From UBA5209 sp964625015 (GTDB lineage: Bacteria; Patescibacteriota; Dojkabacteria; SC72): a stretch of DNA of 39,915 bases. Both the position numbers and the translations under genes were made by a program. This document shows, in pieces, positions 1 through 8,790 of the stretch. How positions within the stretch are numbered: position 1 is the first letter of the stretch; each line of letters starts with the position of its first letter. The notes below the pieces were generated by a model that saw nothing but the letters and a program-made list of their open reading frames with translations, ran no database searches and was not told the origin of the DNA. The stretch spans positions 1 through 39,915 of the forward strand of contig CAZUZI010000008.1 of the NCBI GenBank assembly GCA_964625015.1, given 5' to 3'.

Positions 1-666
1 AAAACAGTTGCCATGAGCTATCAGTCAGCAACAATTGGTTCTGCTGGCAGCTTTACCATCGGAGCAAGAGGAGCTGGAAGCGATAAGTTTACTGGCAGAC
101 TCGATGAAGTTGTGTATGTGAAAAACTACGCAATGACAGATGAGGAAGATACTTTGGCTTATGCAAGAACCAGCGGAAAACCAATAATGATTGGTCCAGA
201 TGGAGTCCCTGTAATTGTAGAGCCGCAAGAAAAACAGGTTGTAACTAAATATGTCTACAATTCAGATGTGGACGATTCTGATGTAGACAATGTGTATTTT
301 GATTTTGTCCCAACAAAGATTACTTATACATATACAGGGTTTGTGCTGCATGATACGAGCTTTGAGCAAGGAACAGCATTTGGCCATGGGGTTATAAATC
401 TTGATGATGATAATTTGTTGTCATTCACAAATGATGCAACTTCTATTATCAATAATAACGGGACAACTGGTATACCTGCAGCCGCTATGCACTCTACAAC
501 AAAGATGGCGCAAACTTATGGCGGACATGATGGAACAGACCAGTCAGAAATTTATGCTACTCCAACCTGGGATGCGGCTACTCAAAAATTAACGCTTACC
601 TGGACTGGAGCAAATATCCATAGCAGCAGCAATGTTATAAGCATTGTTATTACTGCGTATAAATAA
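1..666 (+). CDS. C-terminal part of a fibre/adhesin with a LamG-like half domain (5' end outside window)
   Basis: The frame is open from base 1, so the ATG at 13 is probably internal and the gene is truncated at its 5' end. The first ~50 residues end in the pattern SFTIGARG...FTGRLDEVVYVKNYAMTDEE, which is how LamG/concanavalin-like domains finish. After a linker (IVEPQEKQVVTKYVY) comes a ~140-residue beta-rich domain with Gly, Asn and Thr-rich loops, probably the distal tip of a receptor-binding protein. The window's last frame is in phase with this one and ends with the start of a LamG domain, so both are probably one gene (about 2070 codons if joined directly). Identification as a virion adhesin rests on composition, domain type and position before the terminase. 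Fairly sure of class, unsure of ligand. Confidence 0.7.
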   Translation, partial: KTVAMSYQSATIGSAGSFTIGARGAGSDKFTGRLDEVVYVKNYAMTDEEDTLAYARTSGKPIMIGPDGVPVIVEPQEKQVVTKYVYNSDVDDSDVDNVYFDFVPTKITYTYTGFVLHDTSFEQGTAFGHGVINLDDDNLLSFTNDATSIINNNGTTGIPAAAMHSTTKMAQTYGGHDGTDQSEIYATPTWDAATQKLTLTWTGANIHSSSNVISIVITAYK

Positions 667-677
667 GGAGGAGTAAA

Positions 678-1685
678 ATGAGCAAGAAAGATTTTAGGTT
701 TTCTGACCCGAAACATGGTGATACGCCGATTACAAAAGGTACAGCTAAAAATGTCGTTACAGTAACTGCGGCATATAAGGCTGCAGATATTGATGAAGTA
801 ATATTAGCAAATGGAACATTCGCAGTTACTTTGCCAAGCGCAGTTGGCCTTGACGGAAGAATGTATATTATTAAAAATATTGGGGCTGGAACTGTTACAG
901 TAAATACTTCCAATAGCCAAACTATTGATGGCGGAGCAACAGCCTCACTTAATGCAACCAATGAAAGTATGGTTGTAATGAGCGATAATGCTAATTGGAA
1001 TATTGTTGACTATTATGATACAAGTGCCGCACCTGCGCCTTCTTATTATTATGGTTCTTTCTATGATGTTGGAAACGCTGTTCCTACAGCTTTTACTGAA
1101 GCAGCAGAGCCACAAGGAGTAGTTTGCCCAACAGCCATTATCGGAGAAGCAAGTAACTTTACTTTTGAAGCAGGAACAAATGGCTCTATTACTGCTTACG
1201 CTGATAATCTGGCTGGAGGAACAACCTGCACTGCGGCTGCACATACTTTAGTTGATGGAGATTTAATAACAATTGTTAATACTACAAATTATAATGGCAT
1301 CTATCAGGTATTTAATGTTGCCGCAGGAACATTTGATATTGCCATTGCATTTGTAGCAGATGATGCCCAAGGAGAATATCATAGAGGTGATACATTGCTG
1401 GCTGGAACTGGTTCTTCCTCAACTTATGAATTAAAGTGGAACGCAGTTGTTTTGCCGTCAGCAGCAGATAAAGTTTATAACATTTATCCTATGGTTGATT
1501 CTTCAAGATATTTACAAGCTGGAGCACGATATGATACTGGAGCAATTACAGTAGGAAGTATTGGAGGCTCAATGCTTATTGATATTACTGCTGGCCAGAA
1601 ATTATGGTTTGTAATTATTGGAGAAACTGATTTATCGGCTTGCACAATTGAAAACTTTGGTGCAAGTTTAGTTAAGATAAAATAA
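678..1685 (+). CDS. Tail-fibre-like structural protein
   Basis: 335 residues with AGGAGG just upstream of the ATG. Three parts are visible. Residues ~25-85 carry the fibre motif VTLPSAVGLDGRMYIIKNIG followed by GTVTVNTSNSQTIDGG, often seen in phage fibre stalks. Residues ~165-245 carry a module of the type HTLVDGDLITIVNTTNYNG...FDIAIAFVADDAQG, common in phage structural proteins. Residues ~270-335 form a terminal beta-sandwich ending ENFGASLVKIK, suggestive of a trimeric jelly-roll head. It follows the giant fibre gene by 11 bases and precedes the large terminase by 15, so it belongs to the late operon. It is probably a second receptor-binding or decoration protein; no enzymatic residues were recognised. 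Confidence 0.65.
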   Translation: MSKKDFRFSDPKHGDTPITKGTAKNVVTVTAAYKAADIDEVILANGTFAVTLPSAVGLDGRMYIIKNIGAGTVTVNTSNSQTIDGGATASLNATNESMVVMSDNANWNIVDYYDTSAAPAPSYYYGSFYDVGNAVPTAFTEAAEPQGVVCPTAIIGEASNFTFEAGTNGSITAYADNLAGGTTCTAAAHTLVDGDLITIVNTTNYNGIYQVFNVAAGTFDIAIAFVADDAQGEYHRGDTLLAGTGSSSTYELKWNAVVLPSAADKVYNIYPMVDSSRYLQAGARYDTGAITVGSIGGSMLIDITAGQKLWFVIIGETDLSACTIENFGASLVKIK

Positions 1686-1700
1686 TAAAAAGAGGGAAAC

Positions 1701-3143
1701 ATGGATTTGAATGTTCAAAAAGCTGAAAAGGTTATCAAGTATTATCAGCAGAATCCTGATAAGTTCTTTGCTGATTTTCTTGGTATTGAGCTTTGGGACA
1801 AACAGCTTGAGATAGTTAGGTCTGTAAGAGACAATGAGAAAACAGCTTGTCGTTCTGGATTTGGTCTTGGCAAAACATTTGTTGTGGCTGGAATTGCATT
1901 ATGGTTTATAAACTTTTTTAGGCCAGCTACTGTTATTACTACTGCTCCTTCTTGGATTCAGGTAGAAGAAGTTCTTTGGAGGTCAATGAGAAAGTTATAT
2001 AATCGTGCCGCCGAGCGAGGGACTCGGTTAGCTGGCAATTTATATAACACAAAATATGACCTGAAAGACAGTTTTGCTATAGGACTTTCAGTAGATAATC
2101 CCGTCAGGCTACAAGGATTCCACGACAAGAATGTTCTTCTTTTATTTGATGAAGCTCCTGGTATTCCTAAAGAAATTTGGGATACAGTTGAAGGAGCAAT
2201 GTCAGGCGGAAACTTAAAACGATGGGTTGCGATTGGAAACCCAATTATGCCAGAGGGTGATTTCTATGATTGTTTCTTTGGAAAGAAATCAAACCATTGG
2301 AACAAAATTCATATTTCTTGCCTTGATTCTCCAAATGTAAAAGCTGGAGAAGTAGTTGTTCCTGGGCTTGTTGATAAAAAATGGGTTGAGCAGAGAAAAG
2401 TTGAATGGGGAGAAGATAGCCCAATTTATAAATCAAAAGTTTTGGGTGAGTTTCCAGACGAGGCATCAGATGTTCTTATTCTTATTAAATGGATTCTTGA
2501 AGCACAACATAAGGTCATGGAGGACCATAATGATGAAAGAATACTGGCAGTTGATGTTGCAAGGCATGGCAAAGACAGGACAGTATTTATTGAAATGAAT
2601 GGCTTTGAAATGAAAGCTGTGAGAACTTTGCAGGGAAAACCTACCAATGAAACAGCTGGGGCGGCTCTTTGGATGGCAAAAGATAGAGGGTTAGAAACTA
2701 TTATTGTTGACGATACTGGAGTAGGTGGTGGAGTTACAGACATGATTCGTGAAAGAAAACCAGCCGATGTCAGGCTTGTTCCTATAAACTTTTCTCAAAG
2801 GCCAGATGATGGTCAACATTTTGCTATGTGGAGAGACGAGGCATGGTGGAGATTAAGGGAATCATTTAGGAATAAAGATTTAAAAATACTTAATCTTGAT
2901 GAAATTGTAGCAGACCTTTGTGATGTCCATTATACCTATAATAGCAAAGGACAATTAAAGATAGAAACAAAAGAAGAAATGAAATCTCGTGGTAAGAAAT
3001 CTCCTGACTTTGGAGATGCTTTAGCTATGGCTGTATGGTATTTATCAAGGCCAAGAGTTACAAAAGAAATGTTAATGAAGTTTAAGAACTCGAGCAGTTG
3101 GAGAAGGCCGTTAACTCCAGATTTTGTAAGGGCAATAAATTAG
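1701..3143 (+). CDS. terL: Terminase large subunit (DNA packaging ATPase and nuclease)
   Basis: 480 residues. The N-terminal ATPase shows a Walker A (SGFGLGKT, ~residues 52-59), a Walker B with catalytic Glu (LLLFDEA, ~146-152) and the coupling motif AIGNP (~177-181). The C-terminal RNase-H-like nuclease shows the acidic residues expected of a headful nuclease: AVDVARHGKD (Asp285), IIVDDTGVGG (~335-343) and SPDFGDAL (~434-441). The protein pumps DNA into the procapsid through the portal and cuts the concatemer. The start has GAGGG seven bases upstream. It is unusual that the small-subunit candidate lies about 9 kb away round the junction, with fibre genes between the two. Identification is secure from the motifs. 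Confidence 0.96.
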   Translation: MDLNVQKAEKVIKYYQQNPDKFFADFLGIELWDKQLEIVRSVRDNEKTACRSGFGLGKTFVVAGIALWFINFFRPATVITTAPSWIQVEEVLWRSMRKLYNRAAERGTRLAGNLYNTKYDLKDSFAIGLSVDNPVRLQGFHDKNVLLLFDEAPGIPKEIWDTVEGAMSGGNLKRWVAIGNPIMPEGDFYDCFFGKKSNHWNKIHISCLDSPNVKAGEVVVPGLVDKKWVEQRKVEWGEDSPIYKSKVLGEFPDEASDVLILIKWILEAQHKVMEDHNDERILAVDVARHGKDRTVFIEMNGFEMKAVRTLQGKPTNETAGAALWMAKDRGLETIIVDDTGVGGGVTDMIRERKPADVRLVPINFSQRPDDGQHFAMWRDEAWWRLRESFRNKDLKILNLDEIVADLCDVHYTYNSKGQLKIETKEEMKSRGKKSPDFGDALAMAVWYLSRPRVTKEMLMKFKNSSSWRRPLTPDFVRAIN

Positions 3144-3152
3144 GAGGAAAAT

Positions 3153-3440
3153 ATGTTTGAACTTAAATCGCCGATTCGTGCACCTAAAGTTGAAATGATA
3201 AATATGTTTGGCATGGGAACAGAACCAGCCAATGTTATTGGTATTCCTATTGAAGAACACCCAGAAGGATATATGCCTGATATGGAAATGGTATGCCAAT
3301 CCGATAATCCTGGCCTTGAAAATCCTTTTAAATCAGAAGCGCAAAGAAAATTCATGTATGCCAAGCATCCTGAAATTGCAAAACGCTGGAGAAAAGAATA
3401 TGGACCGCAGAAAAATCTTCCTAAAAAGGTAGGAAAATAA
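3153..3440 (+). CDS. Small conserved-looking phage protein
   Basis: 95 residues starting 9 bases after the large terminase stop, with AGGAGG upstream. The C-terminal half contains SEAQRKFMYAKHPEIAKRW followed by a basic tail (KNLPKKVGK). This Ser-x-Ala-Gln...Met-x-Ala-x-x-Pro...Ala-x-x-Trp pattern recurs in small proteins beside phage terminase and portal genes. No function is known to me. The N-terminal half is rich in Met and Pro, with no signal peptide or membrane segment. Its place between terminase and portal suggests a role in packaging or head assembly, but that is inference from position only. Confidence 0.7.
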   Translation: MFELKSPIRAPKVEMINMFGMGTEPANVIGIPIEEHPEGYMPDMEMVCQSDNPGLENPFKSEAQRKFMYAKHPEIAKRWRKEYGPQKNLPKKVGK

Positions 3441-3441
3441 A

Positions 3442-3600
3442 ATGAGAAGTAAAAACAACCCATTTAAACAGCCTTTTAAGCAAGATATTTTTAGCCCATC
3501 TTCTTCTACAAAAGTAAAAATGCCTAAAATTAAAGGTATGAATTACATGAAAATTCCTACTGTTCCAACTCTAAAAATGAAAAGGAGCAAGTTTATATAA
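3442..3600 (+). CDS. Small basic protein between terminase and portal
   Basis: 52 residues: MRSKNNPFKQPFKQDIF... ending MKMKRSKFI-like (LKMKRSKFI). It is very Lys-rich and poor in acidic residues. The ATG follows the previous stop by one base and the TAA shares its last A with the portal ATG (TAATG). The portal's AAGGAG lies inside its 3' end, so the two genes are translationally coupled. A strongly basic, Pro-containing short peptide among head genes could bind DNA or act during assembly, but nothing in the sequence proves it. Coding potential rests on the tight spacing and on a frame open to exactly the portal start. Confidence 0.55.
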   Translation: MRSKNNPFKQPFKQDIFSPSSSTKVKMPKIKGMNYMKIPTVPTLKMKRSKFI

Positions 3601-5393
3601 TGGCAGAAAATAAAACATTGTTCGGCACAACAATTAGCGACTTAGACCTTGTAATTCAAAGGTATATCCGTTCTGAAAGGTATACACGCATTTATTTTGA
3701 CAGAGCGAAAACAAATTACAAAACATATAAATGCGTAAAAGATAAGGTTGTCCCATGGAGAAACAACATATTTGTTCCTATGGCAGCAACTATTTGTGAT
3801 AGCAGGGCAGCTACTGCGGTGCAACACACATTGTCTGTAAAACCATTTGTAGCTTTTGAACCAAGAGAAAGCGGGGATGCAAGAATTGCCAAACAAATAG
3901 AAAAAGTAGTTGATTCATTATTGAGCAGAAGAGAAGTTGAGATGGAATTTGAATGGGGAAATTTCTGTTTGCTTTTCTACTTGTATGGCAAAGGGTATAT
4001 TTCATGTATCCCTAAGTTTAAAAATAAGAATGGGAAAGCCGAATATGCTTATCCAGATATTAAGACTGTTGATTTCTGGGATGTTTACCCAGACCCTTCT
4101 GCCAGAAAATTGTCCATGGCAAAATATCTTATTATTAAAGAATGGGATTATATTGATAACATTAAAAAGATGGAACAGATTGGTATTTATAAAAATACTT
4201 CAGAAGTAACGCCAGACAACCTTAACAATAGTGAGCATATTCAAGCATTAAAAGATGCTGGCCTTTCACCAGAAGATACTGTTTGTGACCCTAAAACTGG
4301 TAGGACGATGATTCTTCATTATTGGGAAGATGGAAATGTTATTAGTGTTGCTGGATTAAGGGTAATCATTAGAAACACAAAAGAACAAAAAGAGCCGCCA
4401 CTTCCTTACAATCTTCCTATTACTGACTCTGGAATGATTAGCCCTCTTGAGTTTTATCCAAGAGGTTTAGTTGAAAAGAATGTTGAGCTTAATAGGGAAG
4501 TAAATATAATCCGTAGTCAGCGTAGAGACTGGATGGAACTTGAAGTTAACAAACCAGCATTAGTTGATATTAACGCCTTTGATGAAGATTCAATGGATAA
4601 TATTGTTTTTGCTGCTGGGAATCTTATCCCTACGACTAATACCCAAAATGGAATAAATTTTGTAAATGTTCAGCCTCTTACAGCTGAAGCATATAAAGAA
4701 GATGAACTGGTTATTAAAGATATGCAGGATGTAAGCGGAGAATATGAATATAGCCGAGGAGTTACTCCTTCAAGAAAAGAAACTGCGACTGGAATTATGC
4801 GGCTTCAACAGGCTTCTCGTTCTGGTAGATTTGCTTTAGAGGTAAATGCCCTTAATCAGGCATTGGTTGAAATTGCTTATAAAGTAATGCTTCAAGTTAG
4901 AAGGTTTATGCCAAAAGAAAAATACGAAAGGCTTCTTGGAGAACAAGATGCTGGATTTTATAATATTTCTATTGATGATTTGAAAGAACAATACGACCTT
5001 ATTCCTATGGGTTCTTCTGTTTCTGCTATCAAAGAAGTAAGGGCTGAACAAAGGTTAAAGGCGTGGGATATGATAAGTAAGATTCCTCCTCAAGTAGGTC
5101 AGCAAGACCCAGCAGAACCATTTGTAATCAGTTATTATGGTTTGGTTAAATCAATTCTTGAAGATATGGAAATTAAGAATGTCGATGATATTTTAATTAG
5201 CATGAAAAAACAACAGCAACAACAGATGCAAGGTCAAGAATCTCAAGAAGAAAGCCCCGTCCAAAAACTTATGAAAGTTCTTAATCCAGAACAGAGAGAG
5301 CGATTGATGTCTGAAATACAAAGAAGGATGAACCCGCAACCGCAGGAAGCTCCCGTAGATATTGCGGCAAGTGAAGAAGGAGGCATGGCATGA
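3600..5393 (+). CDS. Portal protein (head-tail connector, podovirus type)
   Basis: 597 residues, a usual size for P22-like and related podovirus portals. Characteristic stretches are the core around residues 290-420, with SQRRDWMELEVNKPALVDI and then SGEYEYSRGVTPSRKETATG, where the invariant-looking SRKETATG segment leads into the long stem/wing helices (QQASRSGRFALEVNALNQAL). The C terminus is Gln-rich and low in complexity (KKQQQQQMQGQESQEES). The protein forms the dodecameric ring through which the terminase packs DNA and to which the tail adaptor binds. It follows the terminase by two small genes and overlaps the next gene by four bases (ATGA). Well supported by motif and position. Confidence 0.9.
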   Translation: MAENKTLFGTTISDLDLVIQRYIRSERYTRIYFDRAKTNYKTYKCVKDKVVPWRNNIFVPMAATICDSRAATAVQHTLSVKPFVAFEPRESGDARIAKQIEKVVDSLLSRREVEMEFEWGNFCLLFYLYGKGYISCIPKFKNKNGKAEYAYPDIKTVDFWDVYPDPSARKLSMAKYLIIKEWDYIDNIKKMEQIGIYKNTSEVTPDNLNNSEHIQALKDAGLSPEDTVCDPKTGRTMILHYWEDGNVISVAGLRVIIRNTKEQKEPPLPYNLPITDSGMISPLEFYPRGLVEKNVELNREVNIIRSQRRDWMELEVNKPALVDINAFDEDSMDNIVFAAGNLIPTTNTQNGINFVNVQPLTAEAYKEDELVIKDMQDVSGEYEYSRGVTPSRKETATGIMRLQQASRSGRFALEVNALNQALVEIAYKVMLQVRRFMPKEKYERLLGEQDAGFYNISIDDLKEQYDLIPMGSSVSAIKEVRAEQRLKAWDMISKIPPQVGQQDPAEPFVISYYGLVKSILEDMEIKNVDDILISMKKQQQQQMQGQESQEESPVQKLMKVLNPEQRERLMSEIQRRMNPQPQEAPVDIAASEEGGMA

Positions 5394-5758
5394 ATAATAA
5401 CTTAAATCTTATCCCTACAAATGATATAAAAACAGCCATGCTTGAAGAGGCAGAAGTAGCCCAACTCAACTGGGAAAAAATGCGTGAAACAAAAGAACGC
5501 ATGGAAGCTGATAAGATTATTGAAGTTGGAAGAATATTTGAAGAATTTATAGCCACAAAAGGATGGGAGAAGATTTTGAATTTTATGGCAAACAGAATGA
5601 AGATTGAAAACTTTCTTCCAAATGTTGACGAGCCAGATAAAGTTGTTCGTCAGTTACATCATGTTGAAGCATATAAACTCTTGCTTAATCACATCTATGG
5701 AGTGATTAACAAGAGAAAGGAATTATTAAAAACAAAGGGAGGTGAAAACGATGAGTGA
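5390..5758 (+). CDS. Hypothetical helical protein of the head module
   Basis: 122 residues starting in an ATGA overlap with the portal stop, with GGAGG upstream. It is predominantly alpha-helical and charged (KTAMLEEAEVAQLNWEKMRE, then HHVEAYKLLLNHIYGVINKR), with no Cys, no membrane segment and no recognised catalytic motif. Phages of this layout often have a small helical protein between portal and scaffold; its role is unknown to me. The 3' end overlaps the next gene's start by eight bases. Confidence in the gene is high from operon structure; the function is unassigned. Confidence 0.75.
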   Translation: MNNNLNLIPTNDIKTAMLEEAEVAQLNWEKMRETKERMEADKIIEVGRIFEEFIATKGWEKILNFMANRMKIENFLPNVDEPDKVVRQLHHVEAYKLLLNHIYGVINKRKELLKTKGGENDE

Positions 5759-6521
5759 GCCAACATCCTCAACTGACAATAATATGCCAGTTGAATTAGG
5801 TGGTGTTCCAGACATCCAGAGACCTGTTCCTCCAGCAGCCCCTGAAGGAAATGAACCAGGTCCTGGGTCGCAACAGCCGAATCAATTTTCCTTAACAAAG
5901 GAAGAATGGGAGAGAGTTAATAAGGAACTTGCTGACACAAAATCTACTTTAACCCAGGTTTCGCAAGAAGCCAGTTATTGGCAGAATTTTGCCCAGCAAA
6001 TGCAACCTGTTATAAATCAACCAAATTCTTCCCAACAAGGAGCTTCTGATGATGTGTTGTATGACCCCGAAAAAAGGCAAGCCTATATGGAGAATATTGC
6101 AATCAATGCTTACATGAAAATGGAGCAAGCAAAGAAGGCCAATAAGTTTAAGTCAGATTTCGAGTCTTACCGAAGGGAAAACCCGCAGGAAGCAGTAGAA
6201 ATGATGCCTTATATCCAAAAAGCCTACGCAACAAAAACTCCGTATGAATTAGCTTCCTTGGAGTCACATGACGATGCTGTCCAGAAGTTAATCTCCGAGG
6301 CGAAGGATATTCGCAAACGAGAAATTGATAAGACTGCCAAAGAAATCCTTGGTGTTATAGCCAACGATTTAGGCATTAACAATGCCAACAATCCTCCAGC
6401 AGCGGCGGGAATTGCAGCGACAACAAATTTTGGCAAACCGTCAGGAGGGCCTCCAGTTAATCAAAATCAAGACTCATGGTTCGACGATATAGTCAAATCA
6501 GGACCTAAGTCTGCCATGTAG
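5751..6521 (+). CDS. Probable scaffolding protein
   Basis: 256 residues from the ATG at 5751. An in-frame GTG lies at 5742, but GGAGGTG sits at the right distance for 5751. The N terminus is Pro, Gly and Gln-rich and disordered (residues ~1-45). A long helical, coiled-coil-like middle follows (FSLTKEEWERVNKELADTKS; MKMEQAKKANKFKSDFESYR). The C terminus is disordered, Gly/Pro/Asn-rich, and ends SWFDDIVKSGPKSAM. This architecture, acidic and helical immediately before the coat gene, is that of phage scaffolds, which hold the portal and coat together during procapsid assembly and then leave. Scaffolds share little sequence, so the call rests on shape and position. Confidence 0.7.
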   Translation: MSEPTSSTDNNMPVELGGVPDIQRPVPPAAPEGNEPGPGSQQPNQFSLTKEEWERVNKELADTKSTLTQVSQEASYWQNFAQQMQPVINQPNSSQQGASDDVLYDPEKRQAYMENIAINAYMKMEQAKKANKFKSDFESYRRENPQEAVEMMPYIQKAYATKTPYELASLESHDDAVQKLISEAKDIRKREIDKTAKEILGVIANDLGINNANNPPAAAGIAATTNFGKPSGGPPVNQNQDSWFDDIVKSGPKSAM

Positions 6522-6540
6522 TTAAACGGAGGTAAGTAAA

Positions 6541-7701
6541 ATGGTTACAGTTATCAATGGGACTCGTGGAACTGGGAATATTGAGCAAACCCAGAGAGTG
6601 CGTGATGTATCGGACAAAATTTGGCTGCTTGAGCCAGAAGCTGCTCCGTTAACCATGATTCTCTCAAAACTCAATAAAAAGACCAGCTATTCGCCAAAAT
6701 TTGAGTGGTATGAAGATGTGTTACAACCACATTGGGATGCCATCAATAATGTAGGTGGTTATCTTAGCACAGACACAGTATTGGTTGTAGATAACGAAAG
6801 TTATTTCAAAACCGATGATTTGGTGAAAGTGCCGAGAACGGGCGAAATCATGTATGTCGTAAGCGTCAATACTGGTGCTCATACGATTACAGTTCTTAGG
6901 GGTTATGGAACGACAGCAGGAGCTGCCTTGGTTGATGACGACCCATTATTGAACCTTGGTAATGCTCTTGAAGAAGGCGATAACGCCTCTGCCGCTATCA
7001 CAACCAGCTCTGTCCAAAAGTATAACTATTGCCAGGTTTTCAGTAAAACTGTTGACTTAACAGATATTGAAGATGCCAGCAAGTTATATGGTGGACCTGA
7101 CAGAGCGTATCAGAGGAAAAAGAAAGGTATCGAAATGCTCCGTGACCTTGAAAAGGCTTTCCTTTTTGGTGAGCCCTACGAGGATACTGGCGCAAAAGAT
7201 TCAACTCTTTCTCATCCTCGTCGTTTGACTGGCGGTCTGTTATATTTTGCTTCTGCCCAGTATACAAGTGCTGGTGGAGCATTGACAGAAGCTAAGTTCA
7301 ACGAATTCTTGAGAGATGGTTTCCGTTATGGCAGCAAGACAAAATTTATGTTTTGCTCACCGCTGGTCCTATCAGCGATTAACCAGTTCTGCCAGGGTAA
7401 AATCCAGGCTGGGACTGGCGATAAAGAGTATGGCACAAATGTGATGACATACTTCTCACCGCATGGGACTGTAAAGCTGGTTAACGAGATTCCGCTCGAA
7501 GGAGCAGTCTACGGGGGTTACGGGATTTTAGTCGATATGGCAGAACTAACATATCGCTATATGAACGGTCTGGATATTCAGCTAAGGACTGATATTCAGG
7601 GCAACAATGCACATAAGATTCAAGACGAATATTATGGTGCAGTTGGCTTGGAACTCCACAATCCTGAAAAGCATCGTATTCTCAAGGGAGTAACATCCTA
7701 A
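6541..7701 (+). CDS. Major capsid protein, SU10/DUF5309-like (HK97 fold expected)
   Basis: 386 residues with GGAGG upstream. The opening (TGNIEQTQRVRDVSDKIWLL, then EPEAAPLTMILSKL and FEWYEDVLQPHWD) matches the arrangement I know for SU10-type coat proteins: an N-terminal arm, then a Trp-x-x-Asp segment. Later come VLRGYGTTAGA, FSKTVDLTD, RDLEKAFLFGEP and a C-terminal region ending EYYGAVGLELHNPEKHRILK. It sits directly after the scaffold, the canonical position. Codons are somewhat richer in G+C than in its neighbours, as expected for a very highly expressed gene. A 7-bp hairpin follows the stop. I am confident of the function and moderately so of the named family. Confidence 0.88.
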   Translation: MVTVINGTRGTGNIEQTQRVRDVSDKIWLLEPEAAPLTMILSKLNKKTSYSPKFEWYEDVLQPHWDAINNVGGYLSTDTVLVVDNESYFKTDDLVKVPRTGEIMYVVSVNTGAHTITVLRGYGTTAGAALVDDDPLLNLGNALEEGDNASAAITTSSVQKYNYCQVFSKTVDLTDIEDASKLYGGPDRAYQRKKKGIEMLRDLEKAFLFGEPYEDTGAKDSTLSHPRRLTGGLLYFASAQYTSAGGALTEAKFNEFLRDGFRYGSKTKFMFCSPLVLSAINQFCQGKIQAGTGDKEYGTNVMTYFSPHGTVKLVNEIPLEGAVYGGYGILVDMAELTYRYMNGLDIQLRTDIQGNNAHKIQDEYYGAVGLELHNPEKHRILKGVTS

Positions 7702-7714
7702 GGGATTGGACAAC

Positions 7715-7747
7715 GCCTGGCTGTGAGGTTATGGCTTACGGCCAGGC
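7715..7747 (+). other. Hairpin in the gap after the coat gene
   Basis: GCCTGGC (7715-7721) and GCCAGGC (7741-7747) form a perfect 7-bp stem with a 19-base loop in the only sizeable gap of the head module (7702-7776). No T-run follows, so it does not look like an intrinsic terminator. It could protect the 3' end of the coat mRNA, be an RNase processing site or weakly attenuate downstream transcription. Confidence 0.5.
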
Positions 7748-7776
7748 CCGTCCATAAATAAACAGGAGGGAAAGAA

Positions 7777-8079
7777 ATGGCTAAGTTTAAGACTCTTAAA
7801 GCGTTTGATTATGTTCTTTGTATGGATAGCGACAGTAAATCTGTCAATGTTTTGACCAGAAGGCTTGAGCCTGATTACCATACAAACATAAGGTTTGTTA
7901 GGGGAGAATATGAAACTAATGACCCTAAGATTATTGAGTATATTATGAAGCATCCAGATTATGGTCAGGATTTCACATTAGTCCCAGAACATGGTAAAGA
8001 ATCAGAGGCTCAAAAAGTTGAAAATGAAATCAAGGAAACGCATGATGTTGATGTAGAAAAAGTTATGTCAGTTTCTTAA
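7777..8079 (+). CDS. Small hypothetical protein between coat and adaptor genes
   Basis: 100 residues with CAGGAGGG upstream. The N-terminal two thirds look like a compact alpha/beta unit (DYVLCMDSDSKSVNVLTRR; NIRFVRGEYETNDPKIIEYI), and the C terminus is charged (KVENEIKETHDVDVEKVMSV). Similar small genes sit between coat and head-completion genes in many tailed phages, where they may be head fibres, decoration or connector parts. I do not recognise the family. The DPKIIEYIMKHPDYG segment resembles a short motif often found in such minor head proteins. Confidence 0.65.
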   Translation: MAKFKTLKAFDYVLCMDSDSKSVNVLTRRLEPDYHTNIRFVRGEYETNDPKIIEYIMKHPDYGQDFTLVPEHGKESEAQKVENEIKETHDVDVEKVMSVS

Positions 8080-8099
8080 TTTTAAGGGGGAGTGGAGCA

Positions 8100-8777
8100 A
8101 TGCAATTAAGTAATTTAATTACCAAAGTAACTAAAAATATTGGCAGGTCCAATATAGATACAGAGGTCACGGGGTGGATAAACGACACACGCCGTGAGCT
8201 TGCTCCACTTACCCAATGGGAACATCTTTATAATGTCTGGAGCGGTGCGTTATATAAAACAGTTGTTGGCACAAAAGAATATAGCTTGCCAGACGATTTG
8301 CTTTATATATTTGATATTTTTGTTGATGGTATAAAGATGGTCAGAGTCCCAGAATATTTCTTTGATAATATTGAGGACCAAGGGGCTAACGCAATTGGCT
8401 CTGGAACTCCTGAATATTATGTTAAAAGAGGACGAAAATACTGGCTAATTCCTATTCCAGACCAGATTTATGACATTGAAATAAGAGGTCAGGTATTACC
8501 AGATGATTTGGCTAATCCAACTGATGAAGATTATTTTGCTGAATGGTATCACACAGTTATTATTGATGGCGCAACAGCAAAAGGTTTACTTACTTATGAA
8601 GAAGCAGCCAGAGCAGATAAATACCAGCAGAAATTTGAAGCTGGAACATCTGTGATAGTTGGTCAAGATAGGCTAAAAAGACGCAGAGATAAACCATTAA
8701 CCATAAAAACATGGCGTGATTATGACGCTACAAACTTTAAAAAGATGCTTAATCATTTTAGAGATGATTACGAATAA
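8100..8777 (+). CDS. Head-tail adaptor (gp6/P22 gp4-like connector)
   Basis: 225 residues. The pattern is that of podovirus adaptor proteins: an N-terminal helix (QLSNLITKVTKNIGR) followed by WINDTRRELA, a beta section (TKEYSLPDDLLYIFDIFVDG; YYVKRGRKYWLIPIPDQIYD), then DEDYFAEWYHTVIIDGATAK and a helical, basic C terminus. Such proteins bind beneath the portal and form the platform for the tail nozzle. Position supports the call: coat, small protein, adaptor, tail. It begins after a GGGGGAG ribosome site and is followed within 13 bases by the S74 fibre gene. Confidence 0.75.
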   Translation: MQLSNLITKVTKNIGRSNIDTEVTGWINDTRRELAPLTQWEHLYNVWSGALYKTVVGTKEYSLPDDLLYIFDIFVDGIKMVRVPEYFFDNIEDQGANAIGSGTPEYYVKRGRKYWLIPIPDQIYDIEIRGQVLPDDLANPTDEDYFAEWYHTVIIDGATAKGLLTYEEAARADKYQQKFEAGTSVIVGQDRLKRRRDKPLTIKTWRDYDATNFKKMLNHFRDDYE

Positions 8778-8790
8778 GGGGGAGAAATAA

